DNA from: Glutamicibacter sp. B1
Lineage (GTDB): Bacteria; Actinomycetota; Actinomycetes; Actinomycetales; Micrococcaceae
Assembly: GCF_039602135.1 (NCBI RefSeq)
Contig: NZ_CP125942.1
Span: 868,001-932,000 of the forward strand
Length of the DNA: 64,000 bases
Direction of reading: 5' to 3'
The notes below the pieces were generated by a model that saw only the letters and a program-made list of their open reading frames with translations, was not told the DNA's origin and did not search any database. The number at the start of each line of letters is the position of its first letter. Within the stretch, counting starts at the first letter, position 1. The translations under genes and the position numbers were made by a program. Of the stretch, positions 38,486 through 47,364 are shown in pieces.

Positions 38486-39505
38486 ATGGCGACAAGGGAT
38501 GATGTGGCCCGTTTGGCGGGCGTATCTCCAAGCACCGTGTCCTACGTGATCAGTGGTCGACGCACCATTTCGGAGGCGACCAAGACTAAAGTCATGGCTG
38601 CCATGCGGGAGCTGAATTACACCCCGAACGCCTTCGCACAGGGCCTGGCTGGAGCACGCCGAGGAATCCTTGCCCTGCATTTTCCCACCAACGTTGATGG
38701 CTATTCCTCTACAGAATTTGAGTATGTCACCGCAGCGATGGAGCGTGCCCGGGCGCTGGGCTATCACATGCTGTTGTGGTCAAATCCGATGACCGATGTG
38801 ATGGGTTTAGAGAGCCTTGTTGGTCAAAAGCTCGTGGCCGGCGTGTTGTTGATGGAAGTGTCGATCAATGACCTGCGCTTTGATGTTCTGCGCCGGGCCA
38901 ACGTTCCTTTTGTGTCCATTGGCCGTCCCGATGACAGTGATGACTTGTCCTATATCGACAATGACTTTGCTGAAGCCGGGCGCCTCGCCGTAGATTATTT
39001 GGCCAGCCTCGGACACCGCTCACTCATGTACATCAACGTGTCACGTGAGGAGCAGCAGGCAGGAAATGGTCCGGGCATTCGCACCGTTCGGGCGATCTGC
39101 GAGGCGGTGGAACTAAGCGGGATGTCGATACAGGAAGTGCCCGTGGAAAATAATGCACGGGGTGGGCGTGAAGCGTTGGAGGTGTATCTGAAAATGGATC
39201 CACGTCCGACCGCGGTGCTCGCCCTGAAGGAATTTGCCACCGCCGGGTTTGTTAATGCTGCGGGCATGGCTTCACTAAAAATTCCGCAGGACCTCTCGGT
39301 CATAGCACTGGGTGTTGGCGATCGATCTGCCGAAATGGTCGCTCCAGCATTAACCACGGTGGCTCCTTCGGGGGAGCGGATTTCCCACGCTGCGGTGGAT
39401 GCCCTGGTCGAAAGAATTGAAGGCCGATCTGAGCAATTAATTCAAGAACTGATTACACCGGTGATGACGGTTCGTGATAGCTCGGGGGCAGCGCCAGCAT
39501 GTTGA
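38486..39505 (+). CDS. LacI-family transcriptional regulator
   Basis: A 339-residue LacI/GalR repressor. The HTH is TRDDVARLAGVSPSTVSYVISGRR with hinge helix NAFAQGLAGARRG. A periplasmic-binding-protein-like sugar domain follows (ILALHFPTNVDG, VPFVSIGRPDD, GHRSLMYINVSREEQ). It precedes a carbohydrate-type ABC importer in the same direction by about 130 bp and probably regulates it. The ligand is unknown. Confidence 0.92.
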   Translation: MATRDDVARLAGVSPSTVSYVISGRRTISEATKTKVMAAMRELNYTPNAFAQGLAGARRGILALHFPTNVDGYSSTEFEYVTAAMERARALGYHMLLWSNPMTDVMGLESLVGQKLVAGVLLMEVSINDLRFDVLRRANVPFVSIGRPDDSDDLSYIDNDFAEAGRLAVDYLASLGHRSLMYINVSREEQQAGNGPGIRTVRAICEAVELSGMSIQEVPVENNARGGREALEVYLKMDPRPTAVLALKEFATAGFVNAAGMASLKIPQDLSVIALGVGDRSAEMVAPALTTVAPSGERISHAAVDALVERIEGRSEQLIQELITPVMTVRDSSGAAPAC

Positions 39506-39541
39506 GCCTGAGTAATTTATCAGTCGGATCTCCCTCAACTG

Positions 39542-39571
39542 TTGACGCGCGTCGATGATCTGCGTCACTAT
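39542..39571 (+). promoter_or_regulatory. promoter with overlapping LacI-like operator for the ABC importer
   Basis: TTGACG (39542-39547), a 17-18 bp spacer and TCACTAT (-10-like, about 39565-39571) form a reasonable promoter. The perfect palindrome GACGCGCGTC (39544-39553) overlaps the -35 box. Confidence 0.45.
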
Positions 39572-39634
39572 TGAGGGGATCATTCGCGCCGGGCACCATA
39601 TGCCGGTCGGGTACTTCTCAACGTGGAGGGCATC

Positions 39635-40996
39635 ATGAAGAAAATCAAACGCGGTCGCAAGCTCGCACCCGTTATTTCACTAGCAGCCATCAGCATGCTG
39701 TTAGCTGGCTGTTCCGGAGGGGCCGACCCCAATGATCCCAACGCCTCCGGTGGCGGAAGCGAAGCTCAGGTAGGCCAGGCCGACGGCGTCGTGGACATTT
39801 ACGGTCCGGTCACCGGCATTGAGGCAGATCTTCTTGAGAAATCTTGGGCCCAGTGGTCTGAAGACAATGACATCAAGATCCGTTACACCGGAGACAAGAA
39901 CTTTGAATCGCAGATCGGCATCAAGGTTCAAGGTGGTGACACCCCAGACCTAGCAGTCTTCCCACAGCCTGGACTCCTGCAGGCCACCGTCGCTCAGGGC
40001 AAGGTACAAAAACTCCCCGACGCTGTACAAACCCAATTGCAGAACAACTGGTCCGAAGACTGGCAGAACTACGGCAAGGTTGACGGCGTGCAGTATGGCG
40101 TGCCATTGATGGCCAGCGTCAAGGGGTACATCTGGTACTCGCCCAAGCAGTTCGAAGAATGGGGCGTGAGTGTCCCGAAAACCTGGGATGAAATGATCAA
40201 CCTCGGCACCGAAATTTCCGAAAAGACTAATGAGCCTGCATGGTGCGCCGGGTTTGCTTCCGGTGAAGCCTCCGGCTGGCCGGGCACCGACTGGATTGAA
40301 GATGCTGTCCTGCGCCAGTCAGGCACCGAAGCGTACGACAAGTGGGTGGCCGGTGATCTAGAGTTCACCTCCCCAGAAATCACCAGCGCCTTTGACTCCG
40401 TTGGAAAAATCTTGCTCGATCCCAAGCAAGTCAATGCCGGATATGGTGATGTGAAGTCCATCAACGCTACCGCCTTCGGTGACGTAGGAACCGCTGTTGC
40501 CAAGGGCAGTTGCCCACTGACCCATCAGGCATCCTTCCTCGAAGGATATGTGCTTGATGCGAAGAACGCCGATGGCGACAAGGCTACCGTGGCTCCCGAC
40601 GGCGATGTTTGGGCCTTCATCGCCCCGCCAGCCAAGGCCGATGATCCTGTCTCCGTCGTTGGCGGTGGCGAATTTGTCGCTGCCTTCTCCAATGATGAAG
40701 ACACCGCCAAGGTGCAGGAATACCTAGCCAGTGCAGATTGGGCCAACAGCCGCGTGGGACTCGGCGGAGTCATCTCGGCCAACTCCGGACTGGATCCCAA
40801 GAACGCCAGTAGCGACCTGCTACGTTCCGCCGTTGAAATCTTGCAGGACCCAAATACCACCTTCCGCTTTGACGGCTCTGACCTGATGCCAAAGAGCGTC
40901 GGTTCGGACTCGTTCTGGAAGGGTCTGGTCGATTGGATCGATGGCAAGTCCACCAAGGAAGTGCTTGAAAATATTCAGTCCGGTTATGACTCCTAG
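39635..40996 (+). CDS. ABC transporter extracellular solute-binding lipoprotein (family 1)
   Basis: A 453-residue sugar-type binding lipoprotein. A positively charged signal (MKKIKRGRKLAPV) leads to lipobox LLAGC, then a Gly/Ser-rich linker and a family 1 solute-binding fold (VDGVQYGVPLMASVKGYIWYSPKQFEEWG, EAFAS-like CAGFASGEASGWPGTDWIED, DGDVWAFIAPPA). The substrate is probably an oligosaccharide or alpha-glucoside. ATG 39635 is preferred over GTG 39623 because GGAGGG precedes it. Two permease genes follow. Confidence 0.92.
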   Translation: MKKIKRGRKLAPVISLAAISMLLAGCSGGADPNDPNASGGGSEAQVGQADGVVDIYGPVTGIEADLLEKSWAQWSEDNDIKIRYTGDKNFESQIGIKVQGGDTPDLAVFPQPGLLQATVAQGKVQKLPDAVQTQLQNNWSEDWQNYGKVDGVQYGVPLMASVKGYIWYSPKQFEEWGVSVPKTWDEMINLGTEISEKTNEPAWCAGFASGEASGWPGTDWIEDAVLRQSGTEAYDKWVAGDLEFTSPEITSAFDSVGKILLDPKQVNAGYGDVKSINATAFGDVGTAVAKGSCPLTHQASFLEGYVLDAKNADGDKATVAPDGDVWAFIAPPAKADDPVSVVGGGEFVAAFSNDEDTAKVQEYLASADWANSRVGLGGVISANSGLDPKNASSDLLRSAVEILQDPNTTFRFDGSDLMPKSVGSDSFWKGLVDWIDGKSTKEVLENIQSGYDS

Positions 40997-41013
40997 TCAT
41001 CACGAAGTGCATC

Positions 41014-41042
41014 GTCAACGGCCGGGATTCCCGGCCGTTGAC
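41014..41042 (+). promoter_or_regulatory. intercistronic hairpin between binding protein and permease genes
   Basis: An inverted repeat with 14-bp arms (GTCAACGGCCGGGA with its complement ending 41042) and no following T tract lies between the genes. Such hairpins often stabilise the upstream mRNA so that binding protein exceeds permease. Confidence 0.6.
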
Positions 41043-41064
41043 GTGATGGTAGGAGCCCGAGTTT

Positions 41065-42204
41065 ATGTCTGAATTATTCCAGTGGCTGGCCTCTGTGCCA
41101 CCGTTGATCCAAATACCACTGGTCCTGATGGCCTTCGCACTATTGATCGCCATGATCTTAGGCTTTGTCGAAGTGGCAACCAAGGGCGGTCGTGGATATA
41201 CCATCCTGCGGCTTCTCAGCGCGGTACTAGTCCCGGTAGTCATCCTGTTGTTCCTCGGACTGTATAACTCGGTGATGTGGGTGGCAGTGATCGCTGCTGT
41301 GCTCGGGGGCATAGTGTTTCTTGTCGATCGCCGTTCCCGTGACGGCGCCGGCTCGCTACTGCAGCTCACCGGATTTTTGGCCCCCGCGCTGCTACTGCTG
41401 GCGATCGGCCTGATCTATCCCTCCCTGAGAACCGCGGTCAGCGCCTTCATGGCCAACGATGGGTCCGGTTTTGTCGGTCTGGGGAACTTTATCTGGGTCT
41501 TCACTAGCCCCGACGGGGTGACCGCTCTGCTCAATACCTTGGTTTGGGTCTTGGTGGCGCCGGCAGTATCCACCATCATTGGCCTGGCCTACGCGGTGTT
41601 TATTGACAGGTCTCGCGGCGAGAAGTTCTTCAAACTTCTGGTGTTCATGCCCATGGCAATTTCTTTCGTCGGCGCATCGATCATCTTCAAATTTTTCTAC
41701 GACGTTCGACAGGGCGAGCAGATCGGTGTGCTCAACGCGATCATCACCGCTTTCGGCGCCAAACCAGTGGACTGGCTGGGCCTTGAACCGTGGAATACCC
41801 TGTTCCTGGTCATCATTCTGATCTGGACCCAGGCGGGGTTTGCCATGGTCATTCTCTCCGCGGCCATCAAGGGCATCCCGGCCGAACAACTCGAAGCTGC
41901 CGAGCTGGATGGGGCCACGGCGTGGCAACGCTTTGCCAATGTCACTCTGCCAGGAATTCGTTCCTCGGTGATTGTCGTACTCACCACCATTTCCATTGCA
42001 TCCCTCAAGGTCTTCGACATCGTTTCATCGATGACCGGCGGTCGTTCAGACACCACGGTTTTGGCCTTCGAGATGGTACGTCAGTTCCAGCTCGGTGCTC
42101 GCACCGGTTACAGCTCGGCCTTGGCAGTAATCTTGTTCATTCTGGTGTTGCCGATCATCACCTACAACGTTCGTCAGCATAAAAAGCAAGGGGGAATCCG
42201 ATGA
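41065..42204 (+). CDS. sugar ABC transporter permease (MalF type)
   Basis: A 379-residue inner-membrane permease with about eight spans. An N-terminal extension of about 110 residues holds three spans before the transport domain. The EAA loop that contacts the ATPase reads EQLEAAELDGATAWQRFANVTLPGIRS. It pairs with the next gene, overlapping it by ATGA (42201-42204). No ATPase gene is present in the cluster, so a shared MsiK-like ATPase elsewhere is likely. Confidence 0.92.
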   Translation: MSELFQWLASVPPLIQIPLVLMAFALLIAMILGFVEVATKGGRGYTILRLLSAVLVPVVILLFLGLYNSVMWVAVIAAVLGGIVFLVDRRSRDGAGSLLQLTGFLAPALLLLAIGLIYPSLRTAVSAFMANDGSGFVGLGNFIWVFTSPDGVTALLNTLVWVLVAPAVSTIIGLAYAVFIDRSRGEKFFKLLVFMPMAISFVGASIIFKFFYDVRQGEQIGVLNAIITAFGAKPVDWLGLEPWNTLFLVIILIWTQAGFAMVILSAAIKGIPAEQLEAAELDGATAWQRFANVTLPGIRSSVIVVLTTISIASLKVFDIVSSMTGGRSDTTVLAFEMVRQFQLGARTGYSSALAVILFILVLPIITYNVRQHKKQGGIR

Positions 42205-43148
42205 GCAGCATGCGCGAATCCTCCCAACGGCTTTTTAGGGCCACCGAAAAAACCAGTGGAAAGCTGCGTCGAGCAACCACCTCGCGTGGGGCCACCGTGG
42301 CAGCGTTCATCATTGCATTGGTGTGGACCATCCCCACCTTTGGGCTGTTTGTCTCATCCTTCAGGCAGGCGGATGACATCAAGACCACGGGTTGGTGGAC
42401 GGCTCTATCTAATCCCTCATTCACGCTGGATAACTATGTGCAGGCCTTTTCTTCGGGCGATAGCCTGCCGCTGTCCAAGGCCTTTGTGAACTCGCTGGTC
42501 ATCACTATTCCGGCGGCAATCGTGCCGATTATTCTTGCCAGCCTGGCTGCCTACGCCTTTGCTTGGATCAACTTTAAGGGACGAAATACCCTCTTCGTTT
42601 TGGTGTTCGCCCTACAGATTGTTCCGATCCAGATGGCGTTGGTGCCGCTACTCCAGCTCTTCTCCGATGGGGTGAAGATTGGTGGGCTGTATATCCTGCC
42701 GGGGCTCGGGGTCAATGGACTGGATGGCGCCTATGCGAAGGTATGGATCGCGCACACGATCTTTGCACTTCCCTTGGCGATTTTCATGTTGCACAACTTC
42801 ATCTCACAGATCCCGGACGAAGTGATCGAAGCGGCTCGTGTCGACGGTGCTGGGCACGGGAAGATCTTCTCACGCATTGTTCTGCCACTATCGATGCCGG
42901 CGATCGCTTCCTTCGGTATTTTCCAGTTCCTCTGGGTGTGGAATGACCTTTTGGTGGCCACGGTGTTCACCTCCGGTGGTGGGCTGCCGATCACCAAAGC
43001 ACTTCAGGACCTTTCAGGAACCTACGGGCAATCTTGGGAGCTGCTCACTGCGGGTGCGTTCATTTCGATGATCATTCCACTGGTAGTGTTCTTCGCCTTG
43101 CAGCGCTACTTCGTTCGTGGCCTGCTTGCCGGTGCTACCAAAGGGTAG
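42201..43148 (+). CDS. sugar ABC transporter permease (MalG type)
   Basis: A 315-residue permease with six spans. The EAA loop is DEVIEAARVDGAGHGKIFSRIVLPLSMPA, and LVFALQIVPIQMALVPLLQLF and WNDLLVATVF are typical of MalG-type subunits. It forms a heterodimer with the preceding permease. A hairpin follows 22 bp after the stop codon. Confidence 0.92.
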   Translation: MSSMRESSQRLFRATEKTSGKLRRATTSRGATVAAFIIALVWTIPTFGLFVSSFRQADDIKTTGWWTALSNPSFTLDNYVQAFSSGDSLPLSKAFVNSLVITIPAAIVPIILASLAAYAFAWINFKGRNTLFVLVFALQIVPIQMALVPLLQLFSDGVKIGGLYILPGLGVNGLDGAYAKVWIAHTIFALPLAIFMLHNFISQIPDEVIEAARVDGAGHGKIFSRIVLPLSMPAIASFGIFQFLWVWNDLLVATVFTSGGGLPITKALQDLSGTYGQSWELLTAGAFISMIIPLVVFFALQRYFVRGLLAGATKG

Positions 43149-43170
43149 CCACAACTTACCGCAGTATTCA

Positions 43171-43201
43171 GGGCCTCGGAATTGTTCCGGGGCCCTCTTG
43201 C
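43171..43201 (+). terminator. hairpin terminator after the ABC importer operon
   Basis: AGGGCCTCGGAA pairs with TTCCGGGGCCCT (one G-T pair) around a 3-nt loop, followed by CTTGCTGT. The T tract is weak. Confidence 0.55.
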
Positions 43202-43303
43202 TGTCTGAAATCCCGGATCTGAATCCTTGGCGTGGCCCCACAAGTACAAGCCAGACAAGTAGGCTCAGGACAAGGACCAGGCTAGGGAAAGAAAGGTCGC
43301 CAG

Positions 43304-44494
43304 ATGGCTACAACTTTGCTGACGAATATCGCGCAATTGGTGACGGTAGATGCCGCTGGCACCGTAATGGAGAACGCCGCGGTGCTCATCGCTGAGGACA
43401 AAATCCAATGGGTAGGTGCCGCAAATGACGCTCCAGCAGCCGACACCGTACACGACCTTAAAGGCAAGACCGTGTTGCCCGGCTGGGTCGACTCACATAG
43501 CCACCTGATCTTTGGCGGAGACCGCGCAGAAGAGTTCGTCGCCCGCATGGCCGGCGAATCCTATGCCGCTGGCGGCATCGCGGTGACCACCTCTGCCACC
43601 AGAAGCCTCAGCGATGAACAACTCACGAACCTCGTTACTGCCCGCCGGGCTGAAGCACTGTCCATGGGAACCACCTGGATGGAAACCAAGACCGGTTACG
43701 GACTGGAACTTATGGAGGAGACCCGCCACGCACAGCTAGGCCGCTCACTGGTTGATACCTTGACGTTCTTGGGCGCCCACCTGGTTCCCGCCGGAATCGA
43801 TGCCGACGAGTACACCGATCTGGTCGCTGGCCCCATGCTGGATGCGGTGGCCCAATACGTAGATTTTGTCGATGTCTTCTGCGAACGCGGAGCCTTCACA
43901 CAGGAGCAGACCCGCCGGGTTCTGCAAGCTGCACAAGAAAAAAATCTGGCAACCAAGGTCCACGGAAACCAGCTCGGCCCTGGTCCTGGCGTGAAGCTTG
44001 CCGTTGAATTTGGCAGCCACTCGGTAGACCACGTGAACTACCTTGAAGACTCGGACATCCAGGCGCTCGCCGGTAGTTGGGGCACGTGGGATCCTCAGAC
44101 ACGCACCGGCCAAGTGGGAACCGTGGCTACCTGTCTGCCGGCATGCGACTTATCTACCAGGCAGCCACTAGCGCCAGGGCGCGAACTGCTCGATGCCGGG
44201 GTACCCATCGCTCTGGCGAGTAACTGCAATCCGGGCACCAGCTACACCAGCAACATGAACTTCTGTGTGGCCACCGCGGTGCTACAGATGAATCTGTCCC
44301 TGTCCGAAGCCATTGAGGCCGCCACCTATGGGGGAGCGCTGGCCTTGGGAGTGCAGGATCTGGTGGGCTCCATCGAAGTGGGCAAACGCGCGGATCTGCA
44401 CGTTCTTGACGCTCCGGTGGCTGCGCACTTGGCCTACCGCCCAGGAATGAATCTGACCCATAGTGTTTATCGCGCTGGCCAGCTAATGAACTGA
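43304..44494 (+). CDS. hutI: imidazolonepropionase
   Basis: A 396-residue amidohydrolase that opens imidazolone propionate to N-formimino-glutamate in histidine breakdown. Motifs are the metal site GWVDSHSHLIFGGDRAEEF, TTWMETKTGYGLEL, KVHGNQLGPGPGVKLA and the C-terminal IALASNCNPGTSYTSNM with the catalytic region. No other hut enzyme gene is adjacent; two HutD-like genes lie 13-21 kb upstream. AGGGAAAGAAAGG precedes ATG. It stands between a transporter operon and tpx, apparently monocistronic. Confidence 0.95.
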   Translation: MATTLLTNIAQLVTVDAAGTVMENAAVLIAEDKIQWVGAANDAPAADTVHDLKGKTVLPGWVDSHSHLIFGGDRAEEFVARMAGESYAAGGIAVTTSATRSLSDEQLTNLVTARRAEALSMGTTWMETKTGYGLELMEETRHAQLGRSLVDTLTFLGAHLVPAGIDADEYTDLVAGPMLDAVAQYVDFVDVFCERGAFTQEQTRRVLQAAQEKNLATKVHGNQLGPGPGVKLAVEFGSHSVDHVNYLEDSDIQALAGSWGTWDPQTRTGQVGTVATCLPACDLSTRQPLAPGRELLDAGVPIALASNCNPGTSYTSNMNFCVATAVLQMNLSLSEAIEAATYGGALALGVQDLVGSIEVGKRADLHVLDAPVAAHLAYRPGMNLTHSVYRAGQLMN

Positions 44495-44575
44495 TGGCAC
44501 TTTACACAGCGACTTCTTCCGGTCGGTTCGGCGAAAATCTGGCAGTCAAATAGCCATTCGTGATAGACAAGAACC

Positions 44576-45073
44576 ATGGCTAATACTGCTTTTAGGGGAA
44601 CTCCCGTACAGACCATTGGTGAACTGCCAGCCGTAGGCTCGCAGGCTCCATCATTCACCCTCACCGACACCGACCTTGCGGATGTGACCAGCGAGTCGCT
44701 GGCTGGCCGTCGTGTTGTGCTGAACATCTTCCCATCGGTTGATACCGGCGTCTGCGCTGCCAGCGTTCGTCGCTTCAACGAACTGGCTGCCGGCCTGGAA
44801 AACACCACCGTCGTGTGCGTTTCCGCCGACCTGCCATTCGCTCTGGGCCGCTTCTGCGGAGCAGAAAACATCGAGAACGTCACCGCTGCTTCGGTGTTCC
44901 GTTCGGACTTCGGTTCGCAGTACGGTGTAACCCAGATCGACGGACCTCTGGCTGGTCTGCTCGCTCGTTCGGTAGTTGTCTTAGACGAGGACGGCAAGGT
45001 TATCTACAACCAGATCGTTCCAGAGATCGGCACCGAGCCAGACTACGATGCAGCTGTTGCAGCCCTGAGCTAA
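44576..45073 (+). CDS. tpx: thiol peroxidase (Tpx)
   Basis: A 165-residue atypical 2-Cys peroxiredoxin reducing hydrogen and alkyl peroxides. The peroxidatic cysteine is Cys60 in [18 protein letters not shown] and the resolving cysteine is Cys94 in [11 protein letters not shown], matching the E. coli spacing. TAGACA lies 6 nt before ATG without a Shine-Dalgarno, suggesting leaderless translation. The terminator downstream makes it a single-gene unit. Confidence 0.95.
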   Translation: MANTAFRGTPVQTIGELPAVGSQAPSFTLTDTDLADVTSESLAGRRVVLNIFPSVDTGVCAASVRRFNELAAGLENTTVVCVSADLPFALGRFCGAENIENVTAASVFRSDFGSQYGVTQIDGPLAGLLARSVVVLDEDGKVIYNQIVPEIGTEPDYDAAVAALS

Positions 45074-45081
45074 GCAAACTT

Positions 45082-45140
45082 GCATCAGCACTGATGCGTA
45101 TGAAGGCCCATCCGAGCGTCGCGCTTGGATGGGCCTTTTG
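45082..45140 (+). terminator. double hairpin terminator after tpx
   Basis: GCATCAG-CA-CTGATGC (45082-45097) is followed by AAGGCCCATCC...GGATGGGCCTT (45103-45137) running into TTTTG. Confidence 0.85.
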
Positions 45141-45181
45141 CTGTCCCGACGAATGATGACAGCTAACTGTCAGCCAAGTAG

Positions 45182-45601
45182 TTATGCGTCAGCGACCGCC
45201 GCGACCGAGACATGCAAAGTCTGGCCTTGCAGGTCGTGAGCAATAAAACTGAGCGACGCTGAATACCCGTCCAGGGTCATTTCTTGGTGGACTACTCTCG
45301 CCTCGGGTGCGCAGGTCAGATCGACTGTTCCTTGATCCGAGCCATGACTACTGCTCCACGTGACGGTGGAAGAGCTGTGCTTGCCAGAACACTGCAGCGC
45401 CAAAGAATATTGTCCGCCATCCAGCGGGAAACCCAAGGACAGTTCCTGATTCTGTTGTGTCACGACGCTTGAGATGGAAGCTAGCTCGTTTTCTTGGTGC
45501 ACGGCGTCCGCCGATACCGGAGCTTCATTGGCGGAGCATCCGCTCAGCACTAGGGACAAGATGGCCAGCCCGGCACCTGAGAATATAGTTGTAGTTCGCA
45601 T
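45182..45601 (-). CDS. hypothetical small lipoprotein
   Basis: A 139-residue exported protein. A signal peptide with lipobox VLSGC (Cys22) is followed by a mature domain of about 115 residues rich in Ser, Gln and beta-strand patterns, with two cysteines (LQCSGKH, LTCAPEA) probably disulfide-bonded outside the cell. It is not recognised. It starts one base after the phosphotransferase gene stop and is probably cotranscribed with it. Confidence 0.75.
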   Translation of the reverse strand: MRTTTIFSGAGLAILSLVLSGCSANEAPVSADAVHQENELASISSVVTQQNQELSLGFPLDGGQYSLALQCSGKHSSSTVTWSSSHGSDQGTVDLTCAPEARVVHQEMTLDGYSASLSFIAHDLQGQTLHVSVAAVADA

Positions 45602-45602
45602 G

Positions 45603-46448
45603 TCAGCTCCTCACCGCCTGCGCAGCATTCAAAATCCGCGGCCCAATTTTTCGCATCAGCTTATTGATCTTCGGATTGTCGGTGCGCGAAAGGGTATCGG
45701 AGAGCCGCTCCAGACTCATCAGGCCCAACCAGATCTTCGCTCGACGGGCTTCATCGGGGTTCGGAGCGATCTGATCGGCCATTTCCAGACCGTGCCACAG
45801 GCTCAAATACGCGGTGTTCAGCGCAGGATCCCAAGCGGCGGCCAGATCCCAGTCCAGGATGCCGACTAGTTCTTCATCCACCCAGTGCATATTGTGTCCG
45901 GCCAAATCACCATGGACCAGCCCCGGTGGTACCTGAGCCAACTCATCAAGTTGGGCCCACAGACTGGTTGCAGCGCCACGCAGCTGATCGGGCAAGACAT
46001 CAAAGCACTGTTGCGTGCGATCTTCGGTCCACGGGCCACGGAAAGAAAAGGGCGCAGTCAAATGATCACTGATCGGTTCCAGCGGAATATCGGCCAGATG
46101 CCTGACCACCTGGCCCAAGATTTTCGGATCCCCGAAATGTGGTTCATGGGCGCTACCGGGGATGAAGGACATTGCTACGGAAGCCAGCGAATCCACGTGC
46201 AAAATCTGCGAGGTCGCCACCGGGATCTGGTAGTCCAGCTGATCGGCCAACAGCTGCTGTAATTTCACCGTACGAGGCATGTCTGCGGTGGCTTGGACGG
46301 TGCGGGCCATGCGGATCACCGAATGAGGATTGGCGATCACCACCTTGTGGAACTGTCCACCCTCGTTCACCGAGGCATCTTCCCAAGAAAGGTCGGGGCG
46401 TAATTGGTGGGCGATGCGCAATTCTTCGTCGGTGGCGGGACGGCTCAC
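45603..46448 (-). CDS. aminoglycoside phosphotransferase-family kinase
   Basis: A 281-residue APH-fold kinase. The Brenner loop is LVHGDLAGHNMHWV and the metal site is GILDWDLAAAWDPALN, the defining pair of the family. The N-lobe (QFHKVVIANPHSVIRMAR) is less typical. The target is unknown; homoserine- or fructosamine-kinase-like small molecules are as plausible as antibiotics. It lies upstream of the small lipoprotein gene and divergent from the CPBP gene. Confidence 0.83.
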   Translation of the reverse strand: MSRPATDEELRIAHQLRPDLSWEDASVNEGGQFHKVVIANPHSVIRMARTVQATADMPRTVKLQQLLADQLDYQIPVATSQILHVDSLASVAMSFIPGSAHEPHFGDPKILGQVVRHLADIPLEPISDHLTAPFSFRGPWTEDRTQQCFDVLPDQLRGAATSLWAQLDELAQVPPGLVHGDLAGHNMHWVDEELVGILDWDLAAAWDPALNTAYLSLWHGLEMADQIAPNPDEARRAKIWLGLMSLERLSDTLSRTDNPKINKLMRKIGPRILNAAQAVRS

Positions 46449-46497
46449 AAATACTCCTTTAGTTCGCTATCTTCAGGCTACCTCAGCTGGCACACAG

Positions 46498-46503
46498 CAT
46501 AAT
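46498..46503 (+). promoter_or_regulatory. -10 box for leaderless CPBP transcript
   Basis: CATAAT lies 6 nt before ATG 46510; no Shine-Dalgarno is present. Confidence 0.5.
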
Positions 46504-46509
46504 CAGCCT

Positions 46510-47265
46510 ATGATCGAGAACGTGAATTCGAAGATCCTAAAAGTTGAGATTGTTCTGGTCTTAGCGCTGTCTTTGGGGCAGAGTGCGATCTATTCGATCC
46601 TGAGCTTTGCTGACAAACTCACGCGTGGTCCCTTGCGCGAGCAAACGACCTCGCTGAATAACCAGCTGAGCACCCGCGAATTTTTCGACTTCACCTACCA
46701 GCTGCTGGACATCTTTTTTGCCCTGGTGCCGGTAGTGCTGGCCGTCTACCTGATGAAACGCAGTACCGGACGAGGACTGCGCGAGATAGGTTTTGACCTG
46801 CGTTCTGGGGGCAAGGACGCACTGCTGGGCGCAGGGCTTTTCTTGGCCATGGGCCTTGGCACCCTCGGGGTGTATGCGGCCGGCCGGGCGCTGGGCGTGA
46901 CTACGGCGCTGTCCGCAGCCAATCTGGGGGACTATTGGTGGAGCGTGCCGGTGCTGTTGCTTTCGGCCGTACGCCACGCGGTGCTCGAAGAAGTGCTGAT
47001 GCTTGGCTTCCTGTTCACCTATGCCAAAAAGCTGAACCTTCGGTTGTGGACCACGATCATTTGCTCGGCCCTCATTCGCGGCAGCTACCACCTTTATCAG
47101 GGGGTGGGGCCGATGATCGGGAACATGCTCATGGGCGTGGTCTTCGGTTGGGTTTATCACAAGTATGGCCGGGTGATGCCGCTGGTGATCGCGCACTTCT
47201 TGCTCGACGCCATCGGTTTTGTCGGGTATGCACTGATCGGCCCGGCCATTGGCATTGGCGGCTAG
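46510..47265 (+). CDS. CPBP-family intramembrane metalloprotease-like protein
   Basis: A 251-residue membrane protein with about seven spans. CPBP motifs are EEVLMLGF (Glu-Glu pair, motif 1), RGSYHLYQGVG (motif 2 His) and VIAHFLLDAIGF (motif 3 His and Asp). Members process bacteriocins or act in abortive defence, but most are uncharacterised. The frame is open from 46330, but that would run back into the divergent kinase gene; ATG 46510 begins the hydrophobic protein and has a -10 box placed for leaderless transcription. A 15-bp direct repeat begins at its stop codon. Confidence 0.85.
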   Translation: MIENVNSKILKVEIVLVLALSLGQSAIYSILSFADKLTRGPLREQTTSLNNQLSTREFFDFTYQLLDIFFALVPVVLAVYLMKRSTGRGLREIGFDLRSGGKDALLGAGLFLAMGLGTLGVYAAGRALGVTTALSAANLGDYWWSVPVLLLSAVRHAVLEEVLMLGFLFTYAKKLNLRLWTTIICSALIRGSYHLYQGVGPMIGNMLMGVVFGWVYHKYGRVMPLVIAHFLLDAIGFVGYALIGPAIGIGG

Positions 47266-47296
47266 CGCAACAAAAGATAGATAGCGCAACAAAAGA
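47263..47296 (+). repeat. 15-bp direct repeat across the CPBP stop codon
   Basis: TAGCGCAACAAAAGA occurs at 47263-47277 and 47282-47296, a 19-bp period. The first copy contains the stop codon. Confidence 0.7.
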
Positions 47297-47303
47297 CGCG
47301 CAT

Positions 47304-47344
47304 AAAAAAATTGGTAGGTGGGGACGCCATTGTCCCCGCCTACC
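47304..47344 (-). terminator. Rho-independent terminator after the VOC gene
   Basis: GGTAGG-t-GGGGAC...GTCCCC-g-CCTACC (47313-47344) is followed on the minus strand by AATTTTTTT. It may also limit read-through from the convergent CPBP gene. Confidence 0.85.
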
Positions 47345-47364
47345 ATGAGCCAGCTGCGAGTCTA

